From contig CAZYTX010000013.1 of assembly GCA_964650485.1 (NCBI GenBank), forward strand, positions 10,865 to 74,864: 64,000 nt of DNA, read 5' to 3'. Below the pieces are notes generated by a model. The model was not told the origin of the DNA. It saw nothing but the letters and a program-made list of their open reading frames with translations, and did no database searches. This DNA comes from CAZYTX01 sp964650485. GTDB taxonomy: Bacteria > RBG-13-61-14 > DATKZS01. The position numbers and the translations under genes were made by a program. Positions 23,280 through 31,837 of this stretch are shown here, piece after piece (position 1 is the stretch's first letter; each line of letters opens with the position of its first letter).

Positions 23280-25226
23280 ATGGATAAAAAAGACATAAAA
23301 GACAGAATAACCCCTGGAACAGAGCCAGCGGACGCCCTCGCGAGACTCCGGAAAGCAAAAGGATGCTTTATAACCAACACCGCCCGCGACCTGTCACAGT
23401 CGGACTTCAAAAACCGCATCCTGCCACACACCGACCTGTTGGTGGCGGAAGAGCGGGATGCCTCCGGGTATTTCTCCTTGGAGATAAGCGGCGGCGCCAG
23501 CGTGCATGTGGACATGCTTAGAAAGCAGATAAATCCTTTCGAGCGCCTGAGACTGCTCCGCCGGAAAATGCCTCACACCATGTTCCAGACGCTGTGTCGG
23601 GGAGTGAACCTGTTCGGCTACCGTCCCTACCCCGAGAATGTGGTCAGGCTCACGGTGCAAAAGTTCGCCCGCTACATAGACGTCTGGCGCGTTTTCGACT
23701 TTCTGAACCACGTGCCCAATATGGCGCCGGTGTTCGAGGAGGTGCAAAGAGCCGGAAGAATACTGGAGCCCGCTATATGTTTTTCAACCGGGCCCGAACA
23801 CACCGACGAGTTCTACGTCGGCAAGGCGGGTGAGATTCTCGAGGTCACAGGCCCGGAGATAATACTCGGCATTAAAAACCATTCCGGTCTTGGCACGCCG
23901 GGGCGGATTTATGACCTGGTGGCCTCTTTGAAAGACGCTTTCCCGGACCTCATAATCCACTACCACGGCCATAACACCGACGGGAACGACATAGGCAGGA
24001 TACTGGCGGCCGTGGAAGCAGGGGCAAAGATAGTCGACGCCTCGGACCACGCCCTCACCGGCTTTTACGGTCCGCCTCCCATACTCACGACCGTTTTCAT
24101 GCTGGAGGAGAAGGGAATAACGGTCGAGAACATCGACACCGATGCGGTAATTCAAACCAGTTCCGAGCTCAGGAAGGTCAGGGCCAGCTACAAGGCCTTC
24201 GAATCGCAGTTCAAAGGCTTCGACCCCGCGGTCCACATCCACAAGCTGCCGGGCGGCGCCATGGGATCCAGCTTCGAGCAGGCGGTGAAGGGAGAATTCC
24301 TGGACAAGATGCCGGACATCCTCATGAAGGAACTCCCCAAGGTGCACGTGGAACTGGGAAACTTCTGGTCCGTAACCCCGGGCTCGCAGATACTCTGGAC
24401 CACCGCGGTGACCCACGTGCTTTCGGGGCAAAGATACGTTAACGCATCCGAGGACTTGAAAAGGCTTTTGCTGGAGCGCTATGGGCCATTTCCCTTCAGA
24501 CGACCTTCCGATGAAATCTATGAAGCCGTGTTCGGACCCGAGTGGGAAAAGATAGTCGCCGAACAGCGCGGCCATGAAGCCATCGAACCCATCGACCTGG
24601 ACGCGGAGAGGGAAAAGCTCGAAGACGCCATCGGGCGCCCGTCCGATGAAGAGGAACTCACTCTTTATCTCCAGCATCCGCGTGACGCCGTGGATTTTTT
24701 GAACTTCGAGGAAGAGTACGGAAAGTCGTACGTGCTCGGGCCTGAAATATGGTTCAGGGAAGGCGGATTCGGACAGGATGAGCACATAACTTTCCAGGAC
24801 CATAAAGGCAAATACCACCAGGTGTCAGTTGGACCGTCGATAGACACCTCCGACGGCGGAGTCCTCACATACATGTTGGTAAACCATCACCCCGAGCCAT
24901 ACATACACCGCCCCGAGGGAAGACGGGAAGAGGAACAAAAAGGCCGGAAGAACCTCAGCGCGGAGGAGATAGCGAGCCTTGCCGAGATGGGAGAGGTGCA
25001 CGCTTCACTCGGCGGAGTGGTGGTGGAAGTGAACGTGAAAGAAGGAGACAAGGTCTCGGAGGGGGACCAGCTTCTGGTGCTGGAGGCAATGAAAATGCTG
25101 AATACGGTTAGCAGCGCCATTGACGGCGTGGTCCGCAAGGTCTCGGTGCAGGAGGGCTCACAGGTCGAGCAGGGAGACCTGCTCGTAGACATAAGGCCCA
25201 GAAGGTCTAAAGATGACAAGGAGTGA
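23280..25226 (+). CDS. Biotin-dependent carboxyltransferase with biotinyl domain
   Basis: Transfers the carboxyl group between biotin and an alpha-keto acid. Residues 20-450 are an HMGL-like TIM barrel. The metal ligands are in recognisable places: the Asp of TARDLSQS, the Lys of LGIKNHSG and the two His of HYHGHNTDG. The barrel opens with RDLSQSDF where pyruvate carboxylases have RDAHQS, and IKNHSG replaces the usual IKDMAG, so this is a divergent subfamily. The C terminus is a biotinyl domain with VLEAMKMLN near residue 605. It is paired with the carboxylase just upstream. Pyruvate to oxaloacetate is the default guess; another keto acid is possible. Confidence 0.85.
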   Translation: MDKKDIKDRITPGTEPADALARLRKAKGCFITNTARDLSQSDFKNRILPHTDLLVAEERDASGYFSLEISGGASVHVDMLRKQINPFERLRLLRRKMPHTMFQTLCRGVNLFGYRPYPENVVRLTVQKFARYIDVWRVFDFLNHVPNMAPVFEEVQRAGRILEPAICFSTGPEHTDEFYVGKAGEILEVTGPEIILGIKNHSGLGTPGRIYDLVASLKDAFPDLIIHYHGHNTDGNDIGRILAAVEAGAKIVDASDHALTGFYGPPPILTTVFMLEEKGITVENIDTDAVIQTSSELRKVRASYKAFESQFKGFDPAVHIHKLPGGAMGSSFEQAVKGEFLDKMPDILMKELPKVHVELGNFWSVTPGSQILWTTAVTHVLSGQRYVNASEDLKRLLLERYGPFPFRRPSDEIYEAVFGPEWEKIVAEQRGHEAIEPIDLDAEREKLEDAIGRPSDEEELTLYLQHPRDAVDFLNFEEEYGKSYVLGPEIWFREGGFGQDEHITFQDHKGKYHQVSVGPSIDTSDGGVLTYMLVNHHPEPYIHRPEGRREEEQKGRKNLSAEEIASLAEMGEVHASLGGVVVEVNVKEGDKVSEGDQLLVLEAMKMLNTVSSAIDGVVRKVSVQEGSQVEQGDLLVDIRPRRSKDDKE

Positions 25227-25372
25227 GCCTTTGCTGGACCACTCCAAGGCTTTTGGCTTGAGGATTGTCCGCCTGCCGAAGCACTTGGCCCTGCGGTCTA
25301 GCCCTCAAGAATATCACCGGGCCTTTTGACACCGGGACACCATGGGATATGCTTTCAATGGGAGGAAAGTGA

Positions 25373-26179
25373 ATGGCAAAGCCGAAAGCACTGGTGCTCA
25401 CCGGCTACGGCATAAACTGTGACCGCGAGACCCGCCACGCCTTCGAGCTCGCCGGCGCGGAGGCCGAGCGCGTGCACGTGAACGACCTGGTAAGCGGGGG
25501 CAGGAAGCTCGCGGACTTTCAGATTTTGGCCTTCCCCGGGGGGTTCAGCTACGGTGACGACGTGGCCTCGGGCAAGGTCCTGGCAACAAAGAGCAAGGTC
25601 AACCTGGGAGAGGACATACAGCGCTTCATTGAGGACGGAAAGCTCATCATCGGAATATGCAACGGCTTCCAGGTCATGGCCAAGTATGGACTGCTGGCCG
25701 ACCCGGATGGGGATTACCGCTCGCAGCGGGCCACGGTGACCTTCAACGACAAGGGCCGCTTCGAGGACAGGTGGGTGCACCTTGTCGCGGCTTCGCAAAA
25801 GTGCGTGTGGACCGAGGGGGTGGAGAGGATCACACTGCCGGTGGCACACGGCGAGGGCAAGTTCTACATGCCACCTGACAGGCTCGCCGCCGTCGAGGAC
25901 AACACACAGGTGGTGTTCAGGTACGCCACACCCGACTATAAGCAGGCACAGGGCGAATACCCCCATAACCCCAACGGGTCGGTGAACGACGTGGCCGGCA
26001 TGTGCGACCCCACCGGAAGGGTGTTCGGGATGATGCCCCACCCCGAGAGGTTCCTCCACTTCACCAACCATCCCATGTGGACGAGTATAAGGGAGCGGAA
26101 AAAGAGGAAAGGTGAGCCGCTGCCCGAGCACGGCGCCGGGCTCAGGATCTTCAAGAACGGGGTGTCCTACTTCCAGTAA
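25373..26179 (+). CDS. purQ: Phosphoribosylformylglycinamidine synthase, glutaminase subunit
   Basis: Class I glutamine amidotransferase that feeds ammonia to PurL in purine synthesis. The 268-residue product has FPGGFSYGDD near residue 57, the nucleophile loop GICNGFQVM near residue 97 and the catalytic His-x-Glu in MMPHPERFLHF near residue 220. Its length fits the longer PurQ class, close to the C-terminal domain of large PurL. GGGAGGAAA precedes the ATG. purL and purS are not in the window. Confidence 0.93.
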   Translation: MAKPKALVLTGYGINCDRETRHAFELAGAEAERVHVNDLVSGGRKLADFQILAFPGGFSYGDDVASGKVLATKSKVNLGEDIQRFIEDGKLIIGICNGFQVMAKYGLLADPDGDYRSQRATVTFNDKGRFEDRWVHLVAASQKCVWTEGVERITLPVAHGEGKFYMPPDRLAAVEDNTQVVFRYATPDYKQAQGEYPHNPNGSVNDVAGMCDPTGRVFGMMPHPERFLHFTNHPMWTSIRERKKRKGEPLPEHGAGLRIFKNGVSYFQ

Positions 26180-26261
26180 AAGGCAGGCGGCTAGTTATGT
26201 ACTGATTGGATTTGCTCCCTTGATAATGCATCCCCGCGATGGTATTATTCTAGTAAAGATC

Positions 26262-26585
26262 ATGAATATGGACATTGAGACGAAGGAACTGATCGAAGCG
26301 AGGCGCGAGGAGCTTGTCCGCATATGCGGGAGGCGCGGTGTTGTTCGACTCGAGCTCTTCGGCTCGGCCTCAACAGGCGAGTCCGGCCCCGGATCCGACC
26401 TGGACTTCCTGGTGGAGTTCAAGGAGCTTCCTTTCGGACAGATGGCCGACGCATTCTTCGGTCTCCAGGAAGACCTGGAAAACCTGTTCGGACGAAGGGT
26501 GGACCTGGTGGAGGAGAAGGCCGTGACCAATCCCTTTTTCCTGCGCAGTATCGAGGGATCAAGGGAACTGTTGTATGCGGCTTGA
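26262..26585 (+). CDS. MNT-type nucleotidyltransferase antitoxin (MntA-like)
   Basis: Minimal nucleotidyltransferase of 107 residues. The active-site pattern ELFGSASTGESGPGSDLDFLVEF near residue 30 contains the GSx10DxD motif, in which two Asp bind the metal. In characterised pairs MntA AMPylates the HEPN toxin and silences it. The partner HEPN gene starts inside its last codons (overlap 26575-26585), so the two are translationally coupled. The start could also be ATG 26268. There is no clear ribosome site for either. Confidence 0.85.
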   Translation: MNMDIETKELIEARREELVRICGRRGVVRLELFGSASTGESGPGSDLDFLVEFKELPFGQMADAFFGLQEDLENLFGRRVDLVEEKAVTNPFFLRSIEGSRELLYAA

Positions 26586-26928
26586 ACTGCTCAAACTGTT
26601 CTACGACGTGGAGCGGGCATGCTCTTTGATACTGGAATTCACTAATGGAAAAAGCCTTGATAACTACAACCAGGACGCTCTTTTGCGCTCTGGCGTTGAG
26701 AGACAATTCGAGATCATAGGAGAGGCCCTTAACAACGCCTTGAGAATGGAACCCGCATTAGCCGATATGATCACGGACTTAAAGAAGATCATCGCCTTCC
26801 GGAACATTATCATCCACGGCTACGCTGCAATAGACAACGCAACGGTATGGGAGATCCTAAAGCTTAATCTTCCCCTGCTCCACCAGGAGGTCAAGGAGGT
26901 TCTTTCCAGTGAGGAGAGCCGCTACTGA
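26575..26928 (+). CDS. HEPN-domain toxin (HepT-like, DUF86)
   Basis: Predicted metal-independent RNase of a type VII toxin-antitoxin pair. The 117-residue all-helical product has the Rx4-6H active-site motif as RNIIIHGY near residue 82, including the Tyr three residues after the His in which the antitoxin AMPylates relatives. It overlaps the end of the MNT gene, the order expected for an MNT/HEPN module. It appears intact. Confidence 0.85.
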   Translation: MRLELLKLFYDVERACSLILEFTNGKSLDNYNQDALLRSGVERQFEIIGEALNNALRMEPALADMITDLKKIIAFRNIIIHGYAAIDNATVWEILKLNLPLLHQEVKEVLSSEESRY

Positions 26929-26973
26929 TCAAAGCAAGGTCATGAAGAAGTAATAGTCCAGCGAATTGCAGCG

Positions 26974-26992
26974 CCCGCATAGCATGTGTGGG
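26974..26992 (+). repeat. Degenerate CCCGCATA hairpin repeat
   Basis: CCCGCATA pairs with TGTGTGGG around GCA, with two G-U pairs. It is preceded by GCG and followed by GGCTATTGG. A truncated copy of the double-hairpin family, between the HEPN toxin and the LolA-like gene. Confidence 0.5.
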
Positions 26993-27029
26993 CTATTGGT
27001 TATCGAGGAAAAAGCGGGGAGAAAATACG

Positions 27030-27878
27030 ATGATTGAATCCAAAAGATTCTCGCGCCCGATTGCGGCGCTCGCTCTCCTGCTCTCTCTGTCAGCCGCTCC
27101 CGCGTCTTCTCAAGGGCCGGAAGAAAATGAAGTCAAAGACGAACAGCCCGCCGCGGCCGCGGAGTACAACGTCAACAAGGTGGTGGAGCGCATGGTGGAG
27201 ATCATGCGCGCTGACACCAACTACGCGGAGATGAAGATGACCATATACAACCCGGCATGGCCGTCTCCCCGCGAGATCGAGTTCAAGTCCTGGGACCACA
27301 GGGAGAACGACGACACCTTTATCCGTATAACCGCGCCCCCCCGGGAGCGGGGCAAGGCCTTCCTCAAGAAGGGCAACGTGTTCAAGGTCTACATACCCAC
27401 CAGGCGCGAGAACAAGCCCATCACCATCCCGCCGTCGCTCATGCTGCAGTCGTGGATGGGCTCGGACTTCACCTACGACGACCTGGCCAAGCAGTCCAGC
27501 ATGATCGAGGACTACGACAAGTTCCTGGAAGGCGTGGAGAAAAGGGAAGGACCTTCCCTGCTGAGGATACGGCTCGAGCCCAGGGAGGACGCCGCGGTGG
27601 TCTGGGGCAAGGTGATGGTGTGGGCCAGGGCCAGGGACTACATACCCGTGCGTTACCTCTACTACGACGACCGGGGGGAGAAGGCCCGGGACATGACACT
27701 TTCAAACATAGAGAAGGTGGACTCCAGGAAGGTCCCCTTGAGGTGGGAGATGAGGAACCTGGAGCCCGGCAAGGAGGGACACCGCACCGCGCTCGTGATC
27801 CAGGAGATAGAGTTCAACGTGGAAATAGGTCCCTCGGTGTTCACCGAGAAGAACCTTACAAGGCGCGACTGGGAGTGA
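27030..27878 (+). CDS. Outer-membrane lipoprotein-sorting protein, LolA-like
   Basis: Periplasmic protein with a LolA-type fold. The 282-residue product has a signal peptide (MIESKRFSRPIAALALLLS...PASSQ) and the family stretches MKMTIYNPAWPSPREIEFKSW, ITAPPRERGKAFLKKGN and QSWMGSDFTYDDLAKQSS. These are typical of the group annotated as outer-membrane lipoprotein-sorting proteins, often linked to RND or MMPL exporters. GGGGAG lies before the ATG. Its end overlaps by 23 bases the convergent GT-C-type gene. It is not a duplicate of the classical lolA at 6058. Cargo is unknown. Confidence 0.85.
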   Translation: MIESKRFSRPIAALALLLSLSAAPASSQGPEENEVKDEQPAAAAEYNVNKVVERMVEIMRADTNYAEMKMTIYNPAWPSPREIEFKSWDHRENDDTFIRITAPPRERGKAFLKKGNVFKVYIPTRRENKPITIPPSLMLQSWMGSDFTYDDLAKQSSMIEDYDKFLEGVEKREGPSLLRIRLEPREDAAVVWGKVMVWARARDYIPVRYLYYDDRGEKARDMTLSNIEKVDSRKVPLRWEMRNLEPGKEGHRTALVIQEIEFNVEIGPSVFTEKNLTRRDWE

Positions 27879-29400
27879 GCCTCCTCTCGAACAGCGCGAA
27901 CCTGTCGCCCTCGGGGTGCTCCCAGGTCCTTACAAGCTCGTACCTGGAGCGGAACCAGGGCATCTTCATAAGCTCAGAAAGGTGCAGGTACTCGATGTTC
28001 GAGGCGATGAAATCGGGCCGGCGCTTCCTGATGACCTCCATGCTCCAGGCGGGGGAGCCGAACCACTGCTCCTTCCAGCCGTAGCCGGGATGGGAGGCTT
28101 TGAGACGCTCCCAGTCCCGCTTCCTGATCTCGTACACCCCGGGCGAGTTGATCCCGGCGCTGTCTATGATCTCCATGTCCAGAAGCTCGAAGCCCAGCAC
28201 CCCGACCTCCCCGGCGAAGACAGAGACCTTGCCCGCGCGCTCCGGGGCCCGCTTTGCGATCTCCTTTGCCATCTCTTTTAGTATCACCTCCTTGGCCACG
28301 TAGCGCTCCGCTCTGGCCGAGTCCGCAAACCAACGCCAGGACGCCGCCACCTGCAACAGCACCACCGCCAGAGGCACCAGTACAAGCGACTTGACTGCAA
28401 CACGTGAGCGGGAAAAGGACAACCTCTCACCCAGCCATTCGCCCGAGGCGAAGGTCCCCAAAACCGAAACGTATAAGAAGCAGGGCAGGGCAGGGGTCTT
28501 GTACCAGAAGAACGGCCCGACCTGTGTGAGGCTGAGCCCGAGGATGAACACCGGAGGGAACAAGGATAGTGCCAGGCCGCGCCGCCACCTCTTTACAACG
28601 AAGACGAGACCGGCCACGAAAAACGCGGAAAATAAAGCCATGAGCAGCGGATCCCTCATGGAGAAGAACCACGAGCCGTAATTCATGAGCGCCTTGTACC
28701 AAGGGAAGAAGTGCACCAGTCGCTTGGCTGCGAGAGACTGAGGCAGGGGCGAGCCCAGGGCGATAAAAGAGAAGACCAGCCAGGGGACCAGCACAAAAGA
28801 CCCCGCGAGAGCGAAGTGCAATGCCCCCTTTCGGTCCCTCCCCATACTGGTTATGAATATGAGCAGCCCCAGCACCGCGGCGTCAGGACGCACAAGCACC
28901 AGGAGACCGCATGTGATCCCGGAAAGCGCGGCCCTGCCCCGCAGGTCGAGCAAAAGGGCCAGGACCGCGAGCGCGCCGGCAAGCGTGCTCTCCATGCCGA
29001 TCTTCGAGCCGAGCCACCAGTGGGGGAACAGGCAAAGGCAGACGCCCGCAACCAGGCCGGTCCCCGGCCTCCCTGCCGCAACCCCCATCCGCCATAAAAG
29101 CACAGGCGCGGCCGCCGCGGACAGCACCCCGATAAAGAGCGCCAGGCCCGGCACCGGTGCGCCCATGAGCTCGCCCCCCGCGAGCAAGAGGCAGTAAAGA
29201 GGCGCGGTGGTGCCCAGCACCGGCTCCGAGTTGTACACGAAACCCTGCCCCGCGGCCAGGTTAGCTGCATACCGGAAAGTTATATAGGCGTCGTCAATGA
29301 ACAGCGGGCCGCGGAAAAATCCCGCGGCCAGGGGGACGCCCGCTAGCAGCACCGCCCAGGCCGGGTGCGAAAAGTCAACGCGCTGTTCCCTATCTACCAT
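27856..29400 (-). CDS. Polytopic membrane protein, GT-C glycosyltransferase-like
   Basis: The 514-residue product has about ten membrane helices, the acidic first-loop motif FIDDAYITFRYAANLAAGQG, and a soluble C-terminal domain with VSVFAGEVGVLGFE and IDSAGINSPGVYEIRKRDW. It is a paralogue of the protein at 10655. The frame is open back to 29484, but that part is a dispersed repeat, so I start at ATG 29400 (MVDREQRVDFSHPAWAVLL). Probably transfers a sugar from a lipid carrier; the acceptor is unknown. Confidence 0.8.
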   Translation of the reverse strand: MVDREQRVDFSHPAWAVLLAGVPLAAGFFRGPLFIDDAYITFRYAANLAAGQGFVYNSEPVLGTTAPLYCLLLAGGELMGAPVPGLALFIGVLSAAAAPVLLWRMGVAAGRPGTGLVAGVCLCLFPHWWLGSKIGMESTLAGALAVLALLLDLRGRAALSGITCGLLVLVRPDAAVLGLLIFITSMGRDRKGALHFALAGSFVLVPWLVFSFIALGSPLPQSLAAKRLVHFFPWYKALMNYGSWFFSMRDPLLMALFSAFFVAGLVFVVKRWRRGLALSLFPPVFILGLSLTQVGPFFWYKTPALPCFLYVSVLGTFASGEWLGERLSFSRSRVAVKSLVLVPLAVVLLQVAASWRWFADSARAERYVAKEVILKEMAKEIAKRAPERAGKVSVFAGEVGVLGFELLDMEIIDSAGINSPGVYEIRKRDWERLKASHPGYGWKEQWFGSPAWSMEVIRKRRPDFIASNIEYLHLSELMKMPWFRSRYELVRTWEHPEGDRFALFERRLTPSRAL

Positions 29401-29459
29401 CCTCGAAAAACCGCAGAGGAATTGTAGCACCATATACCGCGAGCGTAAAAAAGTGATTA

Positions 29460-29615
29460 TGGACGCTACGACGCTACGGCGCAATGATTATTGTTCTTGA
29501 TTCAGTGGAACGGAGACGGTTGTTGGAAACAAGAGAGCTTCAAAGAAAACCAATAAAAAAAATTAACGTAGCGCCGTGGCGCCGTTGCGTCAAAAGCGAA
29601 ACGTCAAAAGCGAAA
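29460..29615. repeat. Inverted pair of GCGCCGTGGCG repeats with a short tandem
   Basis: GGACGCTACGACGCTACGGC at 29461-29480 and CGTAGCGCCGTGGCGCCGTT at 29567-29586 are imperfect reverse complements about 90 bases apart. After the right arm, CGTCAAAAGCGAAA occurs twice in tandem (29588-29601 and 29602-29615). The arms resemble the copy at 6027-6057. Confidence 0.65.
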
Positions 29616-29667
29616 GTTTTGCTCCCCGACTACATAAAGATTATTATTTCTACTGGAGAGGCGGGTT

Positions 29668-30750
29668 TTGAAAGCGACCACAAAAGACCGCGGCACCAGG
29701 GTGATAAACCTTGGCGGCGTGCTTATCGGGGGCGACAACCCGGTGGTGGTGCAGTCCATGACCAACACCGAAACACTGGACGCGGCATCAACCGTTCGGC
29801 AGATAAAGAAGCTCGCAAAAGCCGGGTGCGAGATCGTGCGAGTGGCCGTGCCTGACAAGGAGTCCGCGGCCGCACTCGCAGAGATCGTGTCCAGCTCGCC
29901 CGTGCCGGTGGTGGCTGACATACATTTCCAGGCGGACCTTGCCATGAGGTCTTTGGACGCTGGAGTGCACGGGCTCAGGCTGAACCCCGGGAACATAAGG
30001 AGGCGCGACGCGGTGGAAAGGGTGGTCCGGGCCGCGAAGGACGCGGACGCGCCCCTCCGGGTGGGCGTGAACGCGGGCTCGGTGCCGCGCGACCTCTTGA
30101 GGAAGTACAGCGGCCCCACGCCGCAGGCCCTGGTGGAATCGGCCATGGAACACGTCGCCATACTGGAAGATATGGGGTTTACGGACGTCAAGGTGTCCCT
30201 CAAGGCATCGGACGTCCTCACCACGGTGGAGGCATACCGGCTCATGCGCCGGACCAGGGACTACCCGCTGCACCTGGGCGTCACCGAGGCCGGCGCCCTG
30301 TTCACCGGTCTTGTCAAGTCGGCCGCGGGCATGGGCATACTCCTCTCCGAGGGCATCGGTGACACCGTACGGGTGTCACTGGCCGCGGACCCCGTGGAGG
30401 AGGTGAGGGCAGGATTTGCCATACTGAAGGCTATGGGGCTCTCCACGCGCGGGGTGGAGGTGATCGCATGCCCCACCTGCGCCCGCACCATGCTGGACGT
30501 GCAAAAGACCGCGTCCGCGATGGAGAGAAGGCTCCGGGACATTGCTTCCCCCCTGCGCATAGCAATCATGGGGTGCGGCGTGAACGGCCCCGGCGAGGCC
30601 CGGCACTCGGACCTGGGCTGCGTGGGCACAACAAAGGGCGTGCAGGTGTACGTGAAGGGAGAGCGCGCCGGCACGGTGGAGGAAAAGGAGCTCGTGTCCT
30701 GGATGGTGAAGACAGCGCGCGAGCTGGCCCGACAGGAGCACACATCGTGA
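29668..30750 (+). CDS. ispG: 4-Hydroxy-3-methylbut-2-enyl diphosphate synthase
   Basis: [4Fe-4S] enzyme of the MEP isoprenoid pathway; it converts the cyclic diphosphate MEcPP to HMBPP. The 360-residue product has the N-terminal VVVQSMTNTETLD and the HGLRLNPGNI segment. The cluster ligands are in ACPTCARTMLDV (CxxC near residue 270) and IMGCGVNGPGEA (third Cys), where the Glu after GPG is the fourth ligand. The start is TTG 29668, preceded by GGAGAGGCGGG. It is followed after 43 bases by the class IV aminotransferase. Confidence 0.95.
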   Translation: MKATTKDRGTRVINLGGVLIGGDNPVVVQSMTNTETLDAASTVRQIKKLAKAGCEIVRVAVPDKESAAALAEIVSSSPVPVVADIHFQADLAMRSLDAGVHGLRLNPGNIRRRDAVERVVRAAKDADAPLRVGVNAGSVPRDLLRKYSGPTPQALVESAMEHVAILEDMGFTDVKVSLKASDVLTTVEAYRLMRRTRDYPLHLGVTEAGALFTGLVKSAAGMGILLSEGIGDTVRVSLAADPVEEVRAGFAILKAMGLSTRGVEVIACPTCARTMLDVQKTASAMERRLRDIASPLRIAIMGCGVNGPGEARHSDLGCVGTTKGVQVYVKGERAGTVEEKELVSWMVKTARELARQEHTS

Positions 30751-30793
30751 AGTCTGGCCCCTCAAAACTCAAACCTGAACAAGGGGAGCGCTA

Positions 30794-31648
30794 ATGTCAT
30801 GGGCAATACTTAACGCACAGATGGTTGACGTTGAAAAGGCGTGCATAAGCGCGGACGACCGCGGCCTGCTCATGGGCGACGGGATCTTCGAGACCCTGCG
30901 GGCCTACCGGGGCGAGCCCTTCAGGATGGGCGACCACCTGGAGCGGCTCTTCCGCTCCTGCTCCGAGTTCAACTTGAAGCCGCCCTGGACCCAGGCCGAG
31001 ATCGGCCGCATGGTCCTGGATCTCATCCGGGAGAACGAGCTCGACTCCGCCAGGGTGAGGATCACCCTCACACGGGGTCCGCACACCGGCTCCATGAGCA
31101 TGCCGGTCCCGGTCTCTCCCACCCTGCTCATCACCGCGGAGGCCATACCGGAAGGCATACTGGAGGGGCGGGCCCCCGGCGTGACCCTGGCCTATGCAAA
31201 GCTCCGGTTCAGCGCAGACATGCCGCTCGCAAGACACAAGACGCTGAGCAGGATGGCCCACCTCGCCGCCCGGGCCCAGGCCGAAAGGGAGGGCGCGGAC
31301 GAGGCCCTCATACTGGACGACAAGGGAAACGTGGCCACCTGCTCCACAGGCAACATATTCGCGGTCTACAACGAGCAGCTCTTCACCCCCCCGCTCACCG
31401 GCCCCATACTTCCGGGTATCACCAGAAAGGCGGTGCTGCAGATAGCACGGGAGGAGGGCGTGCCCATAAGGGAGGACTTCTTCTCTCCCATCATGCTCTC
31501 GGGGGCCAGCGAGGCCTTCCTCACAAACTCGGTGCGCGAGCTGGTCCCGGTTGAGGAGGTGGGCGGGCAGCAGATAGGCTCGGGCAGGCCCGGGCCATTT
31601 CTAAACCGGTTCCAGAGGCTCTTTCGCGAGCTGGTGGAAAGAGTCTGA
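30794..31648 (+). CDS. Class IV aminotransferase / aminodeoxychorismate lyase-like
   Basis: PLP enzyme of fold type IV, a group that includes branched-chain aminotransferases, D-amino-acid transaminase and aminodeoxychorismate lyase (PabC). The 284-residue product has the early GLLMGDGIFETLRAY, the PLP Lys in ARHKTLSRMAHL near residue 145, EALILDDKGNVATCSTGNIF near 165 and GITRKAVLQIA near 205. The length and ETLR motif favour a PabC or D-amino-acid transaminase role, which sequence alone cannot settle. GGGGAGCG precedes the ATG. It follows ispG on the same strand. Confidence 0.85.
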   Translation: MSWAILNAQMVDVEKACISADDRGLLMGDGIFETLRAYRGEPFRMGDHLERLFRSCSEFNLKPPWTQAEIGRMVLDLIRENELDSARVRITLTRGPHTGSMSMPVPVSPTLLITAEAIPEGILEGRAPGVTLAYAKLRFSADMPLARHKTLSRMAHLAARAQAEREGADEALILDDKGNVATCSTGNIFAVYNEQLFTPPLTGPILPGITRKAVLQIAREEGVPIREDFFSPIMLSGASEAFLTNSVRELVPVEEVGGQQIGSGRPGPFLNRFQRLFRELVERV

Positions 31649-31704
31649 TTACTTGCATTGTATCTTTTTAATCCAAATCACTGTTGTCCAAAATAGATTG
31701 TATA

Positions 31705-31797
31705 TTTCGCACAGAGGCGCAGAGGAAACAGAGAAATGAAAATAAATTTAAGGGTTTTTTTTATCTCATATAACTCTGTGTCTCTGGTGCGATAAAA
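31705..31797. repeat. Inverted pair of CACAGAGGC-type repeats
   Basis: TTTCGCACAGAGGCGCAGAG at 31705-31724 faces CTCTGTGTCTCTGGTGCGAT at 31774-31793, with an AT-rich loop of about 40 bases. It lies between the convergent aminotransferase and VWA genes, where it could also act as a bidirectional transcription stop. Same family as 3236-3467. Confidence 0.7.
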
Positions 31798-31837
31798 ATC
31801 TTTGCTTTTTCAATTTTGGTAAATAGCGCTGGACAGC

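Noticed and set aside
29588..29615. Tandem CGTCAAAAGCGAAA units as a possible CRISPR start
   Set aside because: Only two units, directly adjacent with no spacers, and no cas genes in the window.
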